NCBI GenBank assembly: GCA_963843065.1
Contig: CAWJKX010000035.1
Coordinates: forward strand, 1 to 11,076
DNA length: 11,076 nucleotides
Direction: 5' to 3'
Source of the DNA: JAGVPT01 sp963843065
GTDB taxonomy: Bacteria; Bacteroidota; Ignavibacteria; UBA10030; UBA8401
Made by a program: the position numbers and the translations under genes. The number at the start of each line of letters is the position of its first letter. Position 1 is the first letter of the stretch. The notes below the pieces were generated by a model. The model was not told the DNA's origin. It did not search any database and worked only from the letters and a program-made list of their open reading frames with translations. Of this stretch, positions 7,405 through 11,076 are shown one piece after another.

Positions 7405-8172
7405 ATGAAATCTGTCTCCATAATAGTCCCTTTGTTCCTTTTTATCTCCAACATTTGCCTCGGCCAGATTCATAGGGGAACAGCGGTGTTCGGATATTGC
7501 TTCCACGATGCAATTGTGATCGGAGTTGACAGCAAGTTTACAGAATTCGATAAGAAAAACTCGCTTACCGGCTTTGGATACGGGTGCAAAGTCTTTCGTG
7601 GAAATGACAGTGTGTATTTCGCCATCTCCGGGAATGTCATTCCCTACATCGACGGACAAAATGCTATTGAACGGGATGCTCGACAAGCGTGCAAGATCGG
7701 AGCGAACCTTTCTGCAATTGCTTCCCTTTTCAAAAAACAGGCGCTCAATACTCTCGAACCATACTCTGGAACCATTCAACGACAAATTTCCGGCGGCGTA
7801 AGGGGTGATTATGTGTCGGTTGCGTTCTTCGGGTTCGAGGAGGGAGTCGCAAGCTCTTATATAGTGGAGTTCCATGATATTAACATCCTGAAAAATGGAG
7901 ACACCTCCCTTATCAGCGGAAAAGTAATGAGGGTAGGTAAATATCCGATAAAGATTGAACTTGGGAACACTGTCGAAATTGACAGATTCCTCTCCACGCA
8001 TCCCGCGTACCTTGGACATGGGAGAGATTCTATAACCGTAGAAATCAATACTCTCCTCGGGCTTGAGATTCTGGCCCATCCCGAAGCGGTTGGCGGCGGC
8101 ATTTCTATTCTTTGCATCTACCCGCATAAGTATGAATGGTGGCAAAGCGGATGCGAGTGCAAAAGCTTTTAA
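7405..8172 (+). CDS. Exported proteasome-like Ntn hydrolase (putative)
   Basis: The 255-residue protein has a signal peptide (MKSVSIIVPLFLFISNICLG|Q). It then reads HRGTAVFGYCFHDAIVIGVD, which aligns with the start of proteasome beta subunits and HslV-type Ntn hydrolases. Counting Thr26 as the catalytic Thr1, Asp42 falls exactly at position 17, and Lys62 (CKVF) fits the catalytic Lys33 with a four-residue insertion. YFAISGN matches the strand that follows in proteasomes, and HPEAVGGGISILCI matches the typical C-terminal VGGPI strand. Known: these enzymes expose Thr1 by removing a propeptide; here the signal peptide plus five residues would have to go. Inference: a periplasmic or surface amidohydrolase or peptidase; assembly and substrate are unknown. 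AAGG lies eight bases before the ATG. The stop codon lies inside a 17-bp inverted repeat. Confidence 0.75.
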   Translation: MKSVSIIVPLFLFISNICLGQIHRGTAVFGYCFHDAIVIGVDSKFTEFDKKNSLTGFGYGCKVFRGNDSVYFAISGNVIPYIDGQNAIERDARQACKIGANLSAIASLFKKQALNTLEPYSGTIQRQISGGVRGDYVSVAFFGFEEGVASSYIVEFHDINILKNGDTSLISGKVMRVGKYPIKIELGNTVEIDRFLSTHPAYLGHGRDSITVEINTLLGLEILAHPEAVGGGISILCIYPHKYEWWQSGCECKSF

Positions 8173-8217
8173 CTTGAAAATTCCCTGAGCCAACGCAAAT
8201 GGAATTTTCAAGTTAAA
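8168..8217. repeat. 17-bp perfect inverted repeat overlapping the Ntn hydrolase stop codon
   Basis: Positions 8168-8184 are the exact reverse complement of 8201-8217, with a 16-base loop between them. The TAA stop (8170-8172) lies in the left arm. The stem is AT-rich and no T-run follows on either strand, so it is not a standard rho-independent terminator; it could protect the mRNA 3' end, be a protein-binding site or be a relic of a small mobile element. Confidence 0.8.
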
Positions 8218-8416
8218 CAAGAAACCGTTTCAGCATAGACAAAGCCTCATATCAATCCCTCACCTACCCTCTTTGGCAAACATCTTCCTGATTGGCGGAA
8301 TCGTCGTTGACGGCATCCATTCTTATTGATAACCGTTGCCGGTTAGACACCGTCGAAACTTTCCCCTTGCTCACCTCGTAAAGCTTGTGGTGCCTTATTT
8401 TTCAGTCAGGGGGAAA

Positions 8417-8425
8417 AAAGGAGGT
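8417..8425 (+). promoter_or_regulatory. Near-perfect Shine-Dalgarno sequence for the 8431 gene
   Basis: AAAGGAGGT sits five bases before the ATG at 8431. It is the strongest ribosome-binding site in the window, where most genes have only AAGG or AAAGG. It fixes the start at 8431 and suggests efficient translation. Confidence 0.8.
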
Positions 8426-8430
8426 TTCTC

Positions 8431-8979
8431 ATGAAACATAAAATTCTCGTGCTTTCAAGCATCCTACTTACCGTTGCCGTGTTCTGTCAGGCTGAAGCAC
8501 AAACAAAATGCATTTGGATGGTAGAGTCGCAAGACGGCGTGCCGATTCAAAAGATCGCTGTTTCCCTCTCGCTTGTGAAGCTTCTCGGCAGTTCGGGGGG
8601 AGATTTCGATATGAACGGCGTGAAAATGTCGTACGAATCGCTTCTGCAAATATACCGGGACGGGTCTGTCAAGCGAATAAAAGACAGCGCCGGGAAAAGC
8701 GAGACGAAAATTTATGGCGGAAAGTTCGATCAGGAGATGAAAGAAAGTTCCGAAATGCAAGACCGCCTCATCATTGAAAGCTCCGACAGCGGATCCGCGG
8801 CGAAAATCTCCAAAATACGGGTAAAATCAATTGAAGCGGTGGGCGTTGTGCTGGCGATGATCGGATCGAAAGACCTGGACAATGACATCGACAAAATCGG
8901 AGCCGCCCTTGAACCAGGGGGTGTGCTCTACATCCGAGATGAGCAAAAAGATTCTCGGCTCTGGATGTACGTGAATTGA
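8431..8979 (+). CDS. Secreted protein of unknown function with a possible internal duplication
   Basis: I do not recognise this 182-residue protein with certainty. It has a clear signal peptide (MKHKILVLSSILLTVAVFCQ, cut after AEA at about 23). The mature part seems to hold two similar halves, about residues 41-96 and 128-181. Each starts with a KI-V strand, has a short acidic segment with a helix, and ends in a basic/acidic turn followed by an aromatic strand (VKRIKDSAGKSETKIYGG versus VLYIRDEQKDSRLWMYV). The pattern faintly recalls small domains of bacterial membrane-stress proteins where a helix precedes a VxIxD strand, but that is only a guess. A charged linker (residues 97-127) joins the halves. 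The gene has a very strong ribosome-binding site and stands alone, 258 bases after the Ntn hydrolase gene. Confidence 0.8.
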   Translation: MKHKILVLSSILLTVAVFCQAEAQTKCIWMVESQDGVPIQKIAVSLSLVKLLGSSGGDFDMNGVKMSYESLLQIYRDGSVKRIKDSAGKSETKIYGGKFDQEMKESSEMQDRLIIESSDSGSAAKISKIRVKSIEAVGVVLAMIGSKDLDNDIDKIGAALEPGGVLYIRDEQKDSRLWMYVN

Positions 8980-9073
8980 CATTAGGTCAGAGCGATGAAA
9001 ACTCCAGACCATCCAACATTCAGTTATTTGACAAACAACAAAGGGAAGCAATCGGAAATCATGGTGTAGCTAA

Positions 9074-9247
9074 CCGACAAAAAAGGTTGATATATCCATA
9101 CTCGGAAAAGCAGTCGAGCAGGAACAGGCTTCGAAAACGAACAACCTGAAAGATGTCGGTGAGTTTCTCGCAGCCGTACCTGATTTTGGATTTCGTGCAG
9201 AAGATGAACGGGTGATTGTACTCAGTCTTTTTATAGCACGCATGTAG
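9074..9247 (+). pseudogene. Small coding remnant without a start codon
   Basis: The frame from just after a TAA at 9071 to the TAG at 9245 encodes 57 residues with normal protein-like composition, including KAVEQEQASKTNNLKDVGEF and AEDERVIVLSLFIARM. There is no ATG, GTG or TTG near its beginning. A possible beginning (MKTPDHPTFSYLTNNKG at 8994) is in another frame and stops at 9066-9068. It looks like the end of a decayed small gene. I do not recognise a family, and chance is not excluded. Confidence 0.35.
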
Positions 9248-9350
9248 AAGATTCAAACGCCAGCAATGGCCTTTTTTACCTTGACTCTCCCATCGAATAA
9301 GTGTACTTTTTCGCGTACAGCCTTCCCGGGGGAGCTGGGAGAACATGATG

Positions 9351-9400
9351 ACACAGAAAAACCCTCGGATTCGCGCGTGCGAAGATGAGGGTTTTTGTGT
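9351..9400. terminator. Strong hairpin resembling a bidirectional terminator, not next to a gene end
   Basis: AAAAACCCTC (9357-9366) pairs perfectly with GAGGGTTTTT (9387-9396); the stem is extended outward by ACAC/GTGT with a two-base bulge and inward by TTCGC/GCGAA (9370-9374 with 9379-9383). The A and T tracts make it terminator-like in both directions. The nearest intact stop codon upstream is about 370 bases away, so it may belong to the decayed gene at 9074-9247 or to an unrecognised small RNA. Confidence 0.6.
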
Positions 9401-9551
9401 TTAAGGAACAGTATAAGGAGCTCGGCGAGAAGCCATACAAAAAAGAGCATGTGCAGTGTAACCCCGCTTGTGGCCGGTACACCGGGCAAAGGCGGCCCGC
9501 TTTCTAAATCGGCATGATAAATCATTCATCCACACATTGAAAGGTCCATCG

Positions 9552-10262
9552 ATGAAACGTTTATCCATAATTCTGTTTGCAGCGCTCCTCCTTATTTATG
9601 GCTCGGTTGCCGGACAAACAACCGAGCGGAGAGACACCGCAGCTTTTGTTGTGTCGAAGAATGAATTCATGGATTCGGTGAGTAAATCGCTCGATCAATT
9701 CTATCAAAAAGATACGGCCAAAAAACCGATCCTTCGTGTCGATTTCAGCAAGATCGATGCTCCGCGTGAGATCAGCGAATTCACACAATACTGGCACAAT
9801 AAGCCTGTATCGCAGGCCAAGTCGGGCATGTGTTGGTGCTTTTCAACAACATCAATGCTGGAATCGGAGATCTATAGACAATCGAAACGACAGATCAAAC
9901 TGTCTGAGCTCTATACTGTCTATTGGGAGTACGTCGAGAAGACACGCGGATACGTTCGCGCCCGGGGGAAATCGGACATCGGGGAAGGCTCACAAGCAAA
10001 TGCTGTATACAGGGATTGGAAAAAATACGGCATCGTGCCCGCGGAAGCCTATACCGGCCTGCTAAACGGCCAACCCTTCCATGACCATACAAAGATGTTC
10101 GAGGAGATCAGCGCCTATCTCAAATCCCTCAAATCCTCTAACGCGTGGAGCGAGAACCAGGCGGAGGAGACCGTAAGGGCAATCATGAACCACTACATCG
10201 GCGAGCCCCCGAAAGGAAATCATAGTCGAAGGGAAAAAAATGACGCCGCTGGAGTACTATGA
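9552..10262 (+). CDS. N-terminal fragment of the C1 peptidase with the catalytic Cys
   Basis: The frame is open from further upstream (9468), but the ATG at 9552 is chosen because it has a ribosome-binding site (AAAGG at 9540-9544) and starts directly with the signal peptide. It contains the Gln/Cys half of the active site and the conserved GEPPKG, then runs into about 14 non-homologous residues before a TGA at 10260. Alone it lacks the catalytic His, so it could not be an active peptidase. Confidence 0.8.
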   Translation: MKRLSIILFAALLLIYGSVAGQTTERRDTAAFVVSKNEFMDSVSKSLDQFYQKDTAKKPILRVDFSKIDAPREISEFTQYWHNKPVSQAKSGMCWCFSTTSMLESEIYRQSKRQIKLSELYTVYWEYVEKTRGYVRARGKSDIGEGSQANAVYRDWKKYGIVPAEAYTGLLNGQPFHDHTKMFEEISAYLKSLKSSNAWSENQAEETVRAIMNHYIGEPPKGNHSRREKNDAAGVL

Positions 10263-10782
10263 GAAAATCACAAAGCTCAACGTAGACGATTACGTCAGCA
10301 TATGTTCTTTTATGGACAAGTCGTACTACACATATATCGAATATGAGGTCCCCGATAATTGGTGGCACAGCAGAGAATACTATAATGTTCCTCTCAACGA
10401 ATTCATGGCAGCGTTCAAGCAAGCAGTCCGGGACGGATATACTGTCGAGCTTTGGGGAGATGTTTCTGAACCGGGAATTGATGGACATGCGGGCGTTGCG
10501 GTGGTGCCGACATTCGACATCCCCTCCCAGTTCATCGACGAAAGCGCGCGACAGTTCCGGTTTAGCAACGGAACCACCTCAGACGATCATGGGATCCATG
10601 TCGTCGGGTACTGTCAGAAGAATGGGAAAGACTGGTATCTGATCAAGGACTCAGGGTCAGGGTCGCGGAATAATTCACACCCCGGATACTTCTTCTTCAG
10701 CGAGGACTATGTGAAACTGAAGATGCTCGGATTTGGTGTTCACAAGAGTGCTGTCGCATCATTGCTGAAAAAAGCGAAGTAG
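10240..10782 (+). CDS. C-terminal fragment of the C1 peptidase with the catalytic His
   Basis: This frame overlaps the preceding fragment by 23 bases. Homology begins upstream of its ATG (IVEGKKMTPLEYY from about 10222), so the ATG is internal to the real gene. It holds the His motif DDHGIHVVGY, the LIKDSGSGS motif where Asp replaces the usual Asn, and the C-terminal GYFFFSEDYVKLKMLGFGVH segment typical of Bacteroidota members of the family. It ends in TAG, after which the same frame enters a T9SS half-domain. Confidence 0.8.
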   Translation: MTPLEYYEKITKLNVDDYVSICSFMDKSYYTYIEYEVPDNWWHSREYYNVPLNEFMAAFKQAVRDGYTVELWGDVSEPGIDGHAGVAVVPTFDIPSQFIDESARQFRFSNGTTSDDHGIHVVGYCQKNGKDWYLIKDSGSGSRNNSHPGYFFFSEDYVKLKMLGFGVHKSAVASLLKKAK

Positions 10783-10941
10783 ACGGTCATTCACAAATCT
10801 GCATCGCAATCTCCAGAACGTCAGACTGCGGGCAGTCACTCGGTTACTTTTAATGCGAGCAATTTGTCCAGCGGAGTGTATTTCTACAGGCTTACTGCCG
10901 GGAGTTTTGTTGACACAAAGAAACTCATGCTAATAAAATAA
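10783..10941 (+). pseudogene. Second half of a T9SS sorting domain, in frame after the peptidase stop
   Basis: Directly after the peptidase TAG, the same frame encodes 52 residues ending in a textbook T9SS tail: ERQTAGSHSVTFNASN, LSSGVYFYRLTAG and FVDTKKLMLIK, then TAA. The first half of the domain (the YPNPFNP motif and the following strand) is missing, and the 13 residues after the stop (TVIHKSASQSPER) are not recognisable. It is too short to be a gene of its own and has no start or ribosome-binding site. Most likely it is the remains of a sorting domain that once ended this peptidase or was left by recombination. Confidence 0.8.
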
Positions 10942-10998
10942 TCGGCCGGCATTTTTAACGAACATGCAATTTGATCAACTGGTTTGAAAAGGAGCCGT

Positions 10999-11076
10999 AT
11001 GAACACAAGAAACGATCAGACAAGAGATTTGATTGAGCTTATTATATGCATACTCATAATTTTGGGGGCAATCGAT
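10999..11076 (+). CDS. Start of an unknown gene, cut by the window end
   Basis: The ATG at 10999 is preceded by AAAAGGAG (10987-10994), a good ribosome-binding site. The 26 visible codons encode a charged start (MNTRNDQTRDLIELI) and then a strongly hydrophobic stretch (ICILIILGAI), suggesting an N-terminal membrane anchor or an inner-membrane protein. The frame is still open at the end. The function cannot be told. Confidence 0.55.
   Translation, partial: MNTRNDQTRDLIELIICILIILGAID

Larger units (their letters stand above)
8980..9551 (+). other. Gene-poor stretch with a coding remnant and an orphan hairpin
   Basis: No intact gene is supported. It contains a start-less coding-like frame at 9074-9247, a strong hairpin at 9351-9400, and a 40-codon frame at 9385-9507 that begins inside the hairpin (MRVFVFKEQYKELGEKP...). 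That frame has a protein-like composition but no ribosome-binding site. The last 45 bases lead into the peptidase gene. Confidence 0.5.
9552..10782 (+). pseudogene. Secreted papain/bleomycin-hydrolase-like (C1) cysteine peptidase, frameshifted
   Basis: Removing one base between about 10213 and 10240 joins two frames into a 409-residue protein. Residues 1-22 are a signal peptide (MKRLSIILFAALLLIYGSVA). The catalytic site Q88-A-K-S-G-M-C94-W95 keeps the papain spacing of six between the oxyanion Gln and the nucleophilic Cys, and WCFSTTSMLESE is typical of the bleomycin hydrolase/PepC branch. The catalytic His lies in DDHGIHVVGY (about residue 346). The third residue, normally Asn in an NSW motif, is Asp in LIKDSGSGS (about 366). 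GEPPKG followed by GKKMTPLEYY is the family's conserved link and is where the frame breaks. Known: this branch comprises cytoplasmic aminopeptidases in many bacteria; the exported version here suggests a surface or periplasmic role. AAAGG sits seven bases before the ATG. A half T9SS domain follows in frame after the stop. Confidence 0.85.

Noticed and set aside
8994..9068. 24-codon frame starting MKTPDHPTFSYL
   Set aside because: Too short, no ribosome-binding site, and stops before the coding-like remnant, which is in another frame.
9344..9403. Possible leader peptide (MMTQKNPRIRACEDEGFCV) with a GGGAG upstream
   Set aside because: It is simply the translation of the hairpin; there is no run of regulatory codons and no biosynthetic gene downstream.

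Overview
The window looks like an accessory stretch of chromosome from a Gram-negative member of the Bacteroidota/Chlorobiota (FCB) group, most likely Ignavibacteria or a close relative. The evidence is a typical type IX secretion (T9SS) C-terminal sorting domain beginning NYPNPFNPSTTIRYEIP, a second partial T9SS tail, a CBM9-like/DUF5916 outer-membrane protein, and Ycf48-type beta-propeller proteins. Nearly every gene starts with a Sec signal peptide, so almost everything encoded here acts in the periplasm, at the outer membrane or outside the cell. No tRNA, rRNA, CRISPR array, transposase or integrase was seen.

Layout: 1-394 has no gene. 395-2508 is a broken gene for a 14-blade (two times seven) Ycf48-like propeller protein with a T9SS tail; it needs two single-base corrections to read through. 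A strong bidirectional terminator (2523-2560) separates it from the convergent CBM9/DUF5916 gene (4889-2580, minus strand). 4890-5445 is non-coding and carries a REP-like cluster of interlocking inverted repeats. 5446-7227 is a paralogue of the first propeller gene that keeps exactly seven blades and then switches to an LprI-like (DUF1311) segment and an NPCBM carbohydrate-binding module. 7405-8172 encodes an exported protein with the Thr1/Asp17/Lys33 signature of proteasome-type Ntn hydrolases. 8431-8979 is a secreted protein of unknown function that looks internally duplicated. 8980-9551 holds a gene remnant and an orphan terminator-like hairpin. 9552-10782 is a frameshifted papain/bleomycin-hydrolase-like (C1) peptidase, followed in frame by a TAG codon and then the second half of a T9SS sorting domain (10783-10941). 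A new gene begins at 10999 and runs off the end.

The plus-strand genes are spaced 170-570 bp apart and most have their own ribosome-binding site, so this is not an obvious operon. The recurring themes are cell-surface proteins, domain shuffling and decay. All three apparent frameshifts are of the same kind (one extra base, at or beside short homopolymers), so either sequencing error or real gene decay must be considered. The most interesting points are the secreted proteasome-like hydrolase, the propeller/LprI/NPCBM chimera whose breakpoint coincides with a propeller boundary, and the ordered, mutually exclusive palindromes at 5238-5350.
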